Below are positions 42,406 to 53,484 of a DNA stretch of 64,000 nucleotides, piece by piece; positions within the stretch are counted from its first letter, which is position 1, and every line of letters starts with the position of its first letter. The stretch covers positions 6,738,694 to 6,802,693 of the forward strand of contig NC_049988.1 of the NCBI RefSeq assembly GCF_000003815.2. Direction: 5' to 3'. The notes below the pieces were generated by a model. That model saw nothing but the letters and a program-made list of their open reading frames with translations. It searched no databases and was not told the DNA's origin. A program made the translations under genes and the position numbers. The DNA comes from Branchiostoma floridae (Eukaryota > Chordata > Leptocardii > Amphioxiformes > Branchiostomatidae).

Positions 42406-43550
42406 ATGCGGTTTATGTAAAATCTGTAACACATCGGTTGCTTTGAAAACATGATAATAATCACATGTCATCGTATAACCGAGATTATATTTTTATGTAA
42501 ACTAATATATGAGTGACTGGGGACACAATAAACGTCATATCCACTGCACAACTAGTCACGTGCCCTATTTGCATAAAGTGACGTCATAAAATCAGTGAAT
42601 TGCTTATTTCTTCACATAGACTCGAGCGTCCAGTGGAAATCAGTTTCGGTAAGTCCATTTTTGCCTCTGTGTCGGAAACTAGATTTTATAGATGCTTACA
42701 TAATAAAAAGTCAACATAGGTGTTTGCGTGGATTAGATTTGTTTGTTTGGGAGATACCAACTTCTGCGTTCTTAAGCACGTTTTATAAGCTCTGTGCATT
42801 CCTTAGGATAATTTGCTGTTCGGCCCACTTGTTATGTGCAAGCTTCTTCTCAAAAGTTTTATCCCTACAAAATGTATCCATTACCACCAATACACACTAG
42901 AATTTTTCTGTATCTAAAAAAACGCCATTAACCTCATTTAGACTGTGATTTGTAGACACTACACAATGCTTCCTAGTTTGCATGCTAATGCCATGGGAAT
43001 TGCTTACCGCTCTTAAGTGACCTCAAACAGAAGAAACCCTCTTATCTCTACCAACAGACCCCAAAGTGTTGTAATAATATTGATTTGTAGTCTAGTCTTG
43101 AAGATAGGCATAGATATTTTAAAAGGGGTGAGTGACTTGAAGATGCTTTTCTGGTAAAAGATTAACAGCTTCGTCTTGTAGGGAAATATAGCTTTTCAAA
43201 TAAAATTGAAAGTTTTATCATAGTTTCGGTAATTCAGTACACATGTGAAACCCACTTGCATTGTAAAGAAGTCATAAATTTTCTAACAAAGTTGGGAAAA
43301 TGACACCAATCGTTCAATTATTTGAGCTGGCCAATAACTGGAGCACGTATATTTAGTAGTGTATGCCATGGTGGCTATTGTATAACGTTATGTAGTATCT
43401 TTTACTAAGAATGTTATATTTATAGTATGTTTATGGTAGTTTGCTTGTATGTTTGTGTGTTGGACAGAGATGAAGTTCCTAAGGTTAAGCCACCAACAAT
43501 CATTTGGGAACTGTAGGAGCCGATTTTGCTTGAGAATTTGTATTGTGTAA
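42406..43550. other. Non-coding stretch, nothing recognised
   Basis: A 101-codon frame at 42595-42900 is Ser/Cys/Phe-rich without a recognised domain. I cannot support an exon. Confidence 0.45.
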
Positions 43551-43558
43551 GAATTCTA

Positions 43559-43732
43559 ATCTCCAAGCAGATCCTACGGTAGCATAAGATAGTATCAAAA
43601 GCTGGCAGAGGAGTAAAGCTGGCCTAGGAGTGTGTTTGGCTACCGTAAATGGCAAATGGACACCTCTTGGCTGACTACACTCCTTGGCCAGTTTGGTACT
43701 ATTTTATGCCATTGTAGGATCTGCTTGGAGAT
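43559..43732. mobile_element. MITE, 174 bp, ATCTCCAAGCAG ends, TA flanks
   Basis: ATCTCCAAGCAGATCCTACG and its inverse TAGGATCTGCTTGGAGAT bound the element. The arms continue through AGCATAAGATAGTA / TACTATTTTATGCC and AAAGCTGGCCTAGGAGTGT / ACTCCTTGGCCAGTTT. TA flanks both ends (43557-43558 and 43733-43734), suggesting Tc1/mariner-type movement. Confidence 0.88.
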
Positions 43733-43734
43733 TA

Positions 43735-44325
43735 TAAGAATTCCAAACTTTGTACTTGAAAAATCACCATGATTTCTAGGCATAGAATTACAGTTACTAT
43801 GGAACTTTAAAAGATCCCAAACCTCAAAACAAATTCTCAATCTCCCTTGAGGTCTTTGAAAACAAAAGACACGAAACACGCTGTCCACCATGCGTCTTTT
43901 AACTACGTAATTACAACGCAGAATTGCCATAGGCGCATTCAGGGGGGTGCATGTTTACCTAATTATGCAAGAAATGCTTTTGTTTACTCTTTGCTGATAG
44001 ATTAGTAATCACACATCGATCATTATCGATCAACACATATTGAGACAATGTTTCACTTAAGGGTCGATGACCGATTAAAAGTAACGCACGTTGTGTAATA
44101 TGTTTAATATAAAAGATTGCTTATGTCAAGGACACATTGCTTGATCGTATTTCAATGACCCGGTTTCAAGACCATGGTATTTGAGCAAATAGGGCAACGG
44201 ATGAAAAATTATAGCAAGCAATTTAACATCTGGGTCTTTTAGACTATTCATATTCGAGTGAGGTTGGCCAGTTTAGCAACATGTGGCTGTTTCTTCATAT
44301 AGATAGATCCAGAGTTATTATATTA
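43735..44325. other. Non-coding stretch, nothing recognised
   Basis: No gene or repeat seen. Confidence 0.45.
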
Positions 44326-44327
44326 GA

Positions 44328-44452
44328 CTAAAGTATTACTATACTATACTATACTTTTACTATGACTATACTATGCTGTACTATACTATACTATACTATA
44401 CTATACTATACAATTCTATAATATACTATAATATACTATACTAGATTGTAAC
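44328..44452. repeat. (ACTAT)n pentanucleotide microsatellite
   Basis: Imperfect ACTAT repeats, most regular at 44380-44410. Confidence 0.93.
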
Positions 44453-44754
44453 GTATACTACATTCAAGGGTTAACTATCCACCTATTCCTCGGTGTATAT
44501 GGTGTCATATGGCCTGATCAATTTCTGTATTAAACCACGGAATAAAATCAACGAGTGAGTGAGGCGAAATCATGTCTTTAGTATGAAATCTATTTGGTAA
44601 AGAGGATTGAACAAATGACTGAACACACTGGAACTTCGTATACCAAACGATAACTTTTGTCTTGTTCTTTAACATCTAGTTCTTTGCTTTTGGGAGACTT
44701 TACTTATTAGCATCCTTTTTCTAAAAAAGCTTTCTTTACAGATACGAAAAACAC

Positions 44755-44815
44755 TACGGCCGAAAATTATTGCTCGCGCGGATGTCATCCGTGTAATCAA
44801 GGCAGTAGAGCCTTA
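44755..44815 (-). repeat. Degenerate Harbinger-like MITE end
   Basis: GCGCGGATGTCATCCGTGTA then AATCAAGGCAGTAGAGCCTTA matches the right terminus of the 15541-16393 family, decayed at the tip. Confidence 0.6.
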
Positions 44816-44920
44816 TGGGCTTGACACCGTGAACTTTTGCCAGCCTCTCTTGACAACGTCAATAAATTCTCTTAAATAATGGTTTTAAGGGCGAGTTCTT
44901 GCATACCAGCCATTCTATAT

Positions 44921-45957
44921 ACAGTAGTGTTTTCGCTTGGTTTGGCTCATGACAAAAACGAACAGGTTTTGACCTGCCAAGCTGTCACTATAGCTTGAAT
45001 ATGTGATTCTTATTGAGTTGAATACTAGTGAAAAGTTGGGCAGTAGTCATTTTACTTGTTTGGCACATGACGAAAAAGAACATGTTTGGCCTGGCAACTG
45101 TCACAATAGCTTGAATATGTGATTCATGTTGAGTTGAATACTACATAGGTTTGACATTAAACGTGTGCTACAGTGTAGTCAAAAGTTGGACAGTAGTGTT
45201 TTCACTTGGTTTGGCACATGACCAAAATAAATATGTGTGGACTACAACGCTGTCACTATAGCTTGAATATGCGATTCATATTGAGTTGAATACTACACGG
45301 GTTTGACATTAAACGTGTGCTACAGTGTAGTCAAAAGTTGGACAGTAGTCTTTTCAGTTGGTTTGGCACATGACGAAAATAAATATGTGTGGACTACAAC
45401 GCTGTCACCATAGCTTGAATATGTGATTCATATTGAGTTGAATACTTCATGGGTTTGACATTAAAAGTGTGCTACAGTGTAGTCACAAGTTGGACAGTAG
45501 TCTTTTCGTTTGGTTTGGCACATGACGAAAAAGAACAGCTTTTGGTCTACCACGCTGTCACTATAGCTTGAATATGTGATTCATATTGAGTTGAATACTA
45601 CATGGGTTGGACATTAAACGTGTGCTACAGTGTGGTCAAAAGTTGGACAGTAGTCTTTTCGTTTGGTTTGGCACATGACGAAAACGAACAGCTTTTGGTC
45701 TTCAACGCTGTCACTGTACTATTAGCTTGAATATGTGATTCATATTGAGTTGAATACTACACGGGTTTGACATTAAACGTGTGCTACAGTGTGGTCAAAA
45801 GTTGGACAGTAGTCTTTTCGTTTGGTTTGGCACATGACGAAAACGAACAGCTTTTGGTCTACCACGCTGTCACTATAGCTTGAATATGTGATTCATATTG
45901 AGTTGAATACTACACGGGTTTGACATTAAACGTGTGCCACAGTGTAGTCAAACGTTG
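44921..45957 (+). repeat. ~152-bp satellite, seven copies
   Basis: TTGAGTTGAATAC starts at 45013, 45129, 45281, 45433, 45586, 45745 and 45898, i.e. intervals of 116, 152, 152, 153, 159 and 153 bp. Units share GGTTTGGCACATGACGAAAA, CGCTGTCACTATAGCTTGAA and GACATTAAACGTGTGCTACA. The first unit is short and most diverged. The 159-bp unit has a small insertion near 45717. It is non-coding. Confidence 0.96.
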
Positions 45958-46199
45958 AGCTAGTGAAGATTAATTATCGGTTCGTCCGAATCAATCCTGA
46001 GAAGTAACGCTAGTCCACCTTTATCTGCGGGGTAACCTATATCCGTTGTTTAAAATAGGATATAGAGTCGGTGGATGGTGGTTACAATCTGTAATATTTT
46101 TGATATCTGTAATATATATTTTCAAAACATTACAATTTGAAACCACGTTAGGCGACTATATATACCTTGATGCTCTGTGATGCTAGTGATAGAGATAAA

Positions 46200-46480
46200 A
46201 TTCTGCTGCACTTTGTGTCCATCTCAGCGTTCAATAAGGCAGTCCCTACCGTACGAGACTAGTGTCCGTTACACTCAACGAGAATACTAGCACTGTGGTT
46301 TACTTTAATACAGGCGGGTGACGCCATTGGCTTCCTGTAACTTTCAATCTTCAGCTCACAGAGTTACTTGCTCTTTTCACTACAAAGACTCTTGCTGTTC
46401 AGTCGAAAATGTGTGCGAGTACACGGGTACCGGTGTACGTCTCACTTTTCCGTAGTGTTAAAAAGTGCAGTTAAATCGTG
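46200..46480 (+). repeat. Dispersed repeat related to 41640-41830
   Basis: TTACACTCAACGAGAATACT, AGCACTGTGGTTTACT, GGTGACGCCATTGGCTTCCTG and GTGTACGTCTCACTTTTCC parallel 41650-41835 in order. Confidence 0.7.
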
Positions 46481-46497
46481 CTACAGACAGACAGACA

Positions 46498-46863
46498 CAG
46501 GGTTGTAGCCAGCACCTGTCCTTCAGTCCTTTGAAGGAATTTTGCAGCTGGGGACTGAAAAAAAGTTTTCCTCATTCCGTCCCCTGGGACAGACAAAAGT
46601 TGATATGTAAAGATATAAAAAAAGCTGAAACCCATATGTTCTTCTTCACCAAAACAGATTCCATTGAACAGCTTAGTCTACAAGCAAACTTTGCACCTAA
46701 AAATGCAGGAAATAGTGTTTCAGAGGGTCTTGATTTAAAACTTTTCTGGGACCCAGACCCCCTAGAAATGACGCGCAACGTCACGCCATGCCTTCGGCGC
46801 TCGATAGGATTCCCATTCAAAATCAAGGGGACTGAAAATGATTTCAGGCTGGCTACAACCCTG
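46498..46863. mobile_element. hAT-like MITE, 366 bp
   Basis: Inverted ends CAGGGTTGTAGCCAGC and GCTGGCTACAACCCTG. The flanks GACAGACA (46490-46497) and TACAGACA (46864-46871) are an 8-bp duplication with one mismatch. CAGGG-type ends with 8-bp duplications are typical of hAT elements. The 168-codon frame at 46465-46971 starts outside and runs through the element, so it is accidental. Lack of transposase makes it non-autonomous. Confidence 0.88.
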
Positions 46864-46871
46864 TACAGACA

Positions 46872-47350
46872 GACTACTTTTTTAGTTGTTAAGTCTGTTC
46901 TGATTGTTCTCACATGCGAACATGTATTCCTCTTATCTATAAGTGTGGAGTTTTTTGCAACAACGGTCTAGAGACAGTGTCATTCACCCCTATCGTTAAA
47001 CGGCGTGCACAAAATTGCAAGGGCTTTAAGGAAAGCTCCCTTCGAACCTTTGAATTGAAAGTGCGTGATTCACACGATGCAAATTCCATAAGATGTATAG
47101 ATCAATGTCAAATCATGATTTCGTGAGATCTTTTCTATTCTGATGTATTTTCGAGGACAAGGAGTGAAAATGTGAAACTGAGCTTTCGGGCGCATAATCA
47201 CAAAAATTGATCGAAACTGAAATTGCGTAGGCTTTGAATTTCGATTGGAGTGTTGGAAAGGATTTTTGAAATACTGACAGATCAGTTCTCTGACAAAGCC
47301 TTCTAGTCTAGAAACAATGTGGAATAAATGGAAAACAATGCATTTAGTAT
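46872..47350. other. Non-coding stretch, nothing recognised
   Basis: No gene is seen. Confidence 0.45.
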
Positions 47351-47355
47351 ATCAA

Positions 47356-47432
47356 TCACGTGACTATCACGTGATAAATCCATGTACAGATGCACTGTGC
47401 GATCATGAGTCAATCACGTGATGATCACGTGA
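47356..47432. promoter_or_regulatory. Two pairs of TCACGTGA boxes, each pair 11 bp apart
   Basis: TCACGTGA occurs at 47356-47363, 47367-47374, 47414-47421 and 47425-47432. Within each pair the start-to-start distance is exactly 11 bp; the pairs are 58 bp apart. The arrangement echoes 697-745. Binding by bHLH-ZIP factors is plausible from the motif only. Confidence 0.45.
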
Positions 47433-47634
47433 TAAACCCAAGTACAGGGTAACTTTGAGTCAACATTCAAGGACATTCTAAAAACGTTTATAAAAGTTCA
47501 ATGACCCCAATCACCTGCTCCAATCAGTTTAAAGCCTTGCAAGAGGATCATTAGCATTGTGATCGTATTTCACAGAAATGTCTACGCATAGCAAAATGGC
47601 CAAAGTTATCTAAAGGTGACATTCCGGGCGCGGT

Positions 47635-48045
47635 TGTGGTTGAAAAAGGATTTGCTATCTAACACGTTACACAAAACGGTAGGCATGTGCAAATGGTTGA
47701 TAAGCTTGTCATCGCAAAAGGATGACGTCACAGCGGTGACGTCATTGCAACAAACAATAAGGATGCTGTGAGAGATTGCTACGTCACTTCTTTTGAGGGC
47801 TTCTGTCTCGTGATACGTTACTCAAAAAGCAAGCCATGTGCGGGTGCTTGATAAGCTTATCGTTACAGAAGCAACGACACAATATTTCTATATATTCTAT
47901 ATATTTCTATATTTCTATATTTCTAATATAACAAAAATGATGATCACCTGAAGCCGTGAGAGAATGCTATTATTTTGGGGCTTTTGTCACGTGATACGCA
48001 TAGTTTTCATACGCCATGCAATGACCATCATTTTGTCCCAAACTT
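47635..48045 (+). repeat. Diverged tandem repeat, ~175 bp unit, three copies, with CRE sites
   Basis: Units share GGCATGTGCAAATGGTTGAT / AGCCATGTGCGGGTGCTTGA and AAGCTTGTCATCGCAAAAG / AAGCTTATCGTTACAGAAG; a third is weaker at 47955-48040 (GTCACGTGATACGCATAG). Two CRE palindromes TGACGTCA lie at 47723-47730 and 47737-47744. Confidence 0.65.
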
Positions 48046-48231
48046 CTAGTAAATATCTGTCTTTGCTTTTGTGTTTTAAAGTCATTATTTACTTTCAATT
48101 TGTTTGGTGCGATTTTTCAGATTGTATATTTTTCTTCTTCTTTCTCCTATTTTTCCTCTTCCATATTTTACCTGTATGGCTTGTAAAACAAATCGACGCC
48201 TTGCATCTGCTTGGAGATAGTCAGCCAATAA

Positions 48232-48684
48232 GGCCAAAGCAAGTAAATCTTATCAATGAAATCAACGCGCTCATTAATTTTCGCCAGATTTTTTTCCTCT
48301 TCGGGGATGGTCAGATAGACCAAAATAGGCAAAGTTGTTGTAGCCTAATAATTGTACCTGTAGAAGAGACACTAGGGAGGTAGCCATGACTATAGTTGCA
48401 GAAGTGAAACTTGTACTTGCAAAAGAGCCACCAATATGAAAGCCAGCTTGGCAAGTGATACCAGTCTACTACAATAGTGTCACTTTTACTACACTAGTTC
48501 ACCTCTTTGATACACGAATGGAATTCAATGCCTTGCTAGTTGTGATGCCGCGTTTTGTCACTTTAAATCTTGTTACGACGTTTATGGTGTCTATTTTTTT
48601 AAATTTAACCATCTTGTTTTTTTCGCGTTTCGTTATTTTTGCACTCTTCATATGGCGTCATCATAGAATTCACTTGCTGTGGCC
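48232..48684. mobile_element. Harbinger/Tourist-like MITE, 453 bp, TAA target duplication
   Basis: The ends GGCCAAAGCAAGTAAATC and GAATTCACTTGCTGTGGCC are inverted. TAA flanks at 48229-48231 and 48685-48687. The interior TACCAGTCTACTACAATAGT matches 5830-5900 in inverse orientation. It is the same subfamily as 5578-6174. No transposase is present. Confidence 0.87.
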
Positions 48685-48689
48685 TAATG

Positions 48690-49011
48690 TCAAGGATACT
48701 GCTTTTTATAAGACACCGGAAACTTCAAAGAGAATAGAGATAGATTCGTGCTTGGGAATAGATAAGTCTCTAATGGAAAAGACTTAAACTGAATTTAGTT
48801 GCTCACATCGTGAGTCGGCTACAAAGAGAAACTTCCGTGCTAATTTTACTGAAAGTCTACGAAATCAAATCAAAGTGATATCCTTTTATCTATTATTATC
48901 ACTAAGTCCGCATCTGATTGTTTGAATCATACACAGCTAAATTTAGACATCGTTCGAAGGCCCCCATTTCCGCTTGACGGCGATCTCGCTGTGTGCTCGC
49001 TGAAACAAAAA
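48690..49011. other. Non-coding; possible repeat end near 48958
   Basis: GGCCCCCATTTCCGCTTGACG at 48958 resembles 28693. Nothing else recognised. Confidence 0.4.
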
Positions 49012-49269
49012 GGTGGTATCTCGCTGCACTTGGGGCACAGGTGTGGAACTTCGGGGCTCGAAAGAATACTCAACGAATTTCAGAAATAGAGAACGAATTT
49101 TCTTTGTGTATTTTGTTGCATTGTAAGATTTTTGTTGTGTTGTAAGCCGCACTTTTACGTATTACACAATATCTAAATTATAATACATCGGCGAAAATAA
49201 CACAACAGTGCCGCAGTGAACGAACCCCGCAGTGCCGCACCGGTGACCCAAGTGCAGTGAGATACCACC
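49012..49269. mobile_element. GGTGGTATCTC MITE, copy 2, complete
   Basis: Starts GGTGGTATCTCGCTGCACTT and ends AAGTGCAGTGAGATACCACC. The arms extend about 50 bp (GGGGCACAGGTGTGGAAC / GTGCCGCACCGGTGACCC). AAA lies on both flanks, but a target duplication is not certain. Confidence 0.88.
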
Positions 49270-49418
49270 TTAAATTGGAAAACTTAGATTTGGGTTATCC
49301 TTGACTTCATAATTGAAATATCATGCAAAATGTAAATGTATGACCGAAAAGACGTCAAAGCACACAAATCGTAGAAAATGATTCGTGTCTAGTTTCATGA
49401 AATTCTAGATCTAAAATA

Positions 49419-49550
49419 CCCCTGTCACATTTGGCGAAAATCGATTGGACGACGATTATGCGGCAATCGCCAGAGCCTCGCTTATAATAATAACGTTATT
49501 GCAGAACAAATGCACAAGGTACAAAGTATGGCTTATATGTGACAGGGACG
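49419..49550. mobile_element. Probable small MITE with CCCCTGTCACAT ends
   Basis: Left ACCCCTGTCACATTTGGCG and right CTTATATGTGACAGGG are inverted over about 12 bp. The interior holds CGATTGGACGACGATTATGC-type sequence. Target duplication not clear. Confidence 0.5.
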
Positions 49551-49654
49551 GTTTTCAGGTGAAAAATACGCGCAACCCTCTGTCGATCTTAAATATGGCC
49601 GATCTTCCATCGATACGCCCGAAGATCGTGGATAATGTGGCAGAGGCATAAGCG

Positions 49655-51670
49655 CTATTTCAAATTCTAAGTCGCAACTACCGATGTAGTGACGACTTTG
49701 TGTATGTAATTGGAGCATTAGAGACACCGTCATTAGAGAATGACTATATATGTGTATCAAGAGAATTGCCAGTCGAATTTTAGCCATTACAACCGCTAGG
49801 ACGACCAGATTACAATTGTTGTTCCAATAAACGTAATGTAGGCATCGTTTTGTGGTAAAACAAGAATCAAGAATATTATCCGTATATATAATTTTCTTTG
49901 ATGAAAAGTAATAACTCTAGTTATTATGCAGACCAAATTGCATACTGATAGAATTCATGGCGATACGTACATGTCTTATTCATGGATAGTAGTTACGTTG
50001 GACAATTTAAGTAAATTGTCAGTCTTGATTTGATAGGTTTTATATTAGTGTACTTTGTGTTCATTTCGTAAATGCTTTTGAAGGTCGAGGTCTACGGGGA
50101 CATTCCATTCCACAATGCTATGGAGGGGTGGACAGCATGTCAATCACAATGTAGCCCAATCATAACAATCATAACAATTGCAAAAATCAAGTAAAGTGTA
50201 GGGCCTTATTACATCATTAATCAATGACATGGAATTAATCTAAATTAATGGCACTTGAAGCATAGATGGCCATAATAGCTCATAACATTGCTGTTGCAAT
50301 AATAAACAGTCGCCTGTAATGATAGACCATAAACGTTTGTCAATAAACATGTAGTATATCACCGTAGTCAACTTTGTCACCATAAACTATAAGCTTAAAC
50401 GACATAAACAGAGATAATAGAGCGCCTAATAGTTTTGTCACTATAGAAAGAGTTTACCATAGTGAGTCGTAGACCAACCACATCATTCAATAAAGCAACC
50501 ACAAACGATAAGGATTGGTATGTTTAATACAATTCCAAACATGTAGTGTTGATATCCCAGTTTTAGACACTTCAATACAAACATGTATAGATAAAATATA
50601 CAAATGTATATCATACATATAGAAATCATACAGTACATTTTGCTTGGCATGATTCCTGTTTATTATTCTTTGAGCAAACACTACGGTACGTTTATTAAGA
50701 TGCATTTGGTGTTGATAAATACCATCTGGTTTTTCACACTATCTCAACTGCGACAGCTGTCTCATAATGGATTTAATCTACACTAAATCGGGGCATTGTG
50801 ACCATCTTTTCATATAACAATTGTGCCTAATCTGGTATGCAAAACACCGATAGAAAAGACGTAACTGTCGTTGATTATCTTTTGGACATTTATCTCTGAC
50901 AGCGTTTGGGTCGATAGCCGTAGGAAAGGAGTTTATCATCTAGATCTGGTGACGCCCAAGACATCCTTGGTATTCAAATAATTACTGGCGCACAGACACC
51001 AAAAGGGTGTCACAGACAGCTACTGTGTGAAGAAAGCTACCATATGGCAGCTTAGGTGGACATTCTTACAGATTTGAAGTTTTGAGACGTTGAGATTAAG
51101 CGTTAAGACGTGCAGAAGCTCTGTGATAGAGTCGCACTTGGCGCATTGTCACAAGGAGTTCACCGGGGCCGAATAACCTGACTCGTGAAAAGCGCCGCCG
51201 TGCGGGCTTCAGTATATCTGCATCGGATCGTGCAAACATTTACAGGTACATTTTTGTTGCTTTACTTGCGTGTTTCTCAGAGTTTAAAGAGTAAATGTTT
51301 GGATATTATGTACTTTTATACACGCATGTCTGACTTAAAACCACCAGGTTTTAGTAGACCATTTTGTAATGCTAAGAAACCAAGGCGGTGCCCTCAAGAC
51401 CTTATTCTGCAACACTTTAAGTAGCAAATCCCAAAGGGGTCGTTCGACAGCATTGCTTTCTTATCACATGTATGCAGGTAGCATAACCTTTACCTTACTA
51501 GAGTCACAAAGTACAATTCTGAAAAAGGTAGGCCTTGGATGTTGTTTAAGTGGTTTTAAGAAAGCTGCCTCGCCCTATATATACAATATAATCGTCATGG
51601 TGCTTGCGTACCTCAAATCCGTACTACTTTTTAACCTCTATAATGTTAGTTCTTCTTGCATACCCGGAAA
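49655..51670. other. Long AT-rich non-coding stretch
   Basis: Two kilobases with no recognisable gene, RNA or repeat. Frames of 60-80 codons lack domains. Confidence 0.5.
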
Positions 51671-51887
51671 NNNNNNNNNNNNNNNNNNNNNNNNNNNNNN
51701 NNNNNNNNNNNNNNNNNNNNNNNNNNNNNNNNNNNNNNNNNNNNNNNNNNNNNNNNNNNNNNNNNNNNNNNNNNNNNNNNNNNNNNNNNNNNNNNNNNNN
51801 NNNNNNNNNNNNNNNNNNNNNNNNNNNNNNNNNNNNNNNNNNNNNNNNNNNNNNNNNNNNNNNNNNNNNNNNNNNNNNNNNNNNNNN
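51671..51887. other. Assembly gap, 217 N
   Basis: Unknown bases. Any frame drawn across it is meaningless. Confidence 1.
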
Positions 51888-53480
51888 CGTCCAAGTTTTC
51901 ACTTCGAGAGAAATAGTGATAATGGAATGTGCTTATTGGTCGGTACTATAGCTCCGTAAGCTCGTAGTAAAGAACTTGAACACTAAGTTCTCAAAACATG
52001 CCAAGAACTCTTGAATCTTGAGGAATTTCAGTCTTGCAAAGCTAACACAACGATCGGCAAAGACAACGTATAATTATCGGGGTAGGGTGTTGTTGTTTTC
52101 GGCTTGGACACAAGATTTGCCTCCGGGCATACATATGTAATGATTTCTTTCTCACTCCCTTTGCAACAGTTATGTCATACATAATGAATCTAAGTGCTTC
52201 GTTAGTGTGAACCATAAACTATTTTGGTGACACAATTAGTACTGTTAGACCGCAGACTGGTTGTAGTTTTCGCACTAGCAACCACGAACAGGCCGTGTGT
52301 GATTCATACAGGTAGGTATTCTAGTAATCACCGATGGCTATCTCGACTTAAATACTCAAGACAATGTGGTGACGGCAATGGCTGAAAATTGGACATCATA
52401 CCACAACCCCCTTTCGGTACATCTGTCATTGTAATGTCCCGGGGGGGGGGTCCAACAGAAAGCGACAAAAAGTTGCTGCATGAGTAGGAGGATTCTGTGT
52501 ACTCAGTCAAGTGCTTTGTTCCACCGACGTTTAGGTGTTACCTTTTTAGGGTAATTCTTACTGGTTTCCATTGTACTGCAGAATAGGGGTCGCTGCTTAC
52601 ATGTACGGTGCCAAACGTCAAGTCTTTGTATATTTATGTATCATATATATAGAGAGAGAGGAAGATAGAAAGATAAATAGTTCATGATAGTCGGTTAACT
52701 CTTTATGCAAAGCATGAAAAGAACATGTATAAAGATGATTTTATGACCTTTTTAGCACTAAAAATCGACAATTTTATGTCCCTTACTAGCAGTGGATACT
52801 TGAAACAAGATCCCATGATACTAACTTATTTCCTTCATGCTTCAAGAAAGGAGGTTATGTGACCTCCATTATATAACGTCCATGCTGCAAGAGCCCAGTG
52901 CAAGCCAATAGTCATCGACGAGTCTTTAAAAACAGCACGAAACACCAACATGACAGTACATAACAATATAACAAGGAATATTCAACCACACAAGCATGGA
53001 TTCGTAGTACACAACTGAGAGTCATTCAGCACCCTTAAGGGCCTTAAGGGCCTTCAATATCTATCAAGTGGTCTTTCGGATGAGACTTCTGAGTGTCTAG
53101 AAACCGTTCTGAATCGTGATGACCTCATCATACGCCATTACGCAAAGATTGATATCTCCCAAAGACGTATTCACGACGTATATTAGGCTAATGCGACGTC
53201 ATCTAAGGACTACTAAGTGATGGGAAGATACTGCTTCGTAGATCCCCTTTAGTCACAGATTATCACTGTGTTGCTCTGGAAATCCACAAGTTAATATCTA
53301 GAAGTGCTTGGATTGCTGAATATGTCCAGATTTTAGGTGGATTCATAAACTAGTCAGTCGTCTTAGCAAACTACAAAGGGTCAACATGGGTTAATATTGT
53401 TTTCGAAGTTTCCTAGTGCAAATCAGTAATGGTGAAATTATAGGAGATTTAAGGTGATATGGTTGACGCATGTACACCTA
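51888..53480. other. Mostly non-coding; one inverse GCAGCGACACC repeat
   Basis: A degraded inverse copy of the dispersed repeat lies at 52543-52616 (TTCTTACTGGTTTCCATTG...GGTCGCTGCTTACATG). A G-run sits at 52441. No gene is seen. Confidence 0.5.
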
Positions 53481-53484
53481 TTAA

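Noticed and set aside
44921-45957. CRISPR-like array
   Set aside because: Repeats are ~152 bp, head-to-tail with no unique spacers, in a eukaryotic context; it is a satellite.
46465-46971. 168-codon open frame on the plus strand
   Set aside because: It spans a hAT-like MITE from outside to outside, with its frame set by the element's termini; no recognisable protein family.
51369-51959. Open frames across the run of N
   Set aside because: Unknown bases cannot support an open frame.
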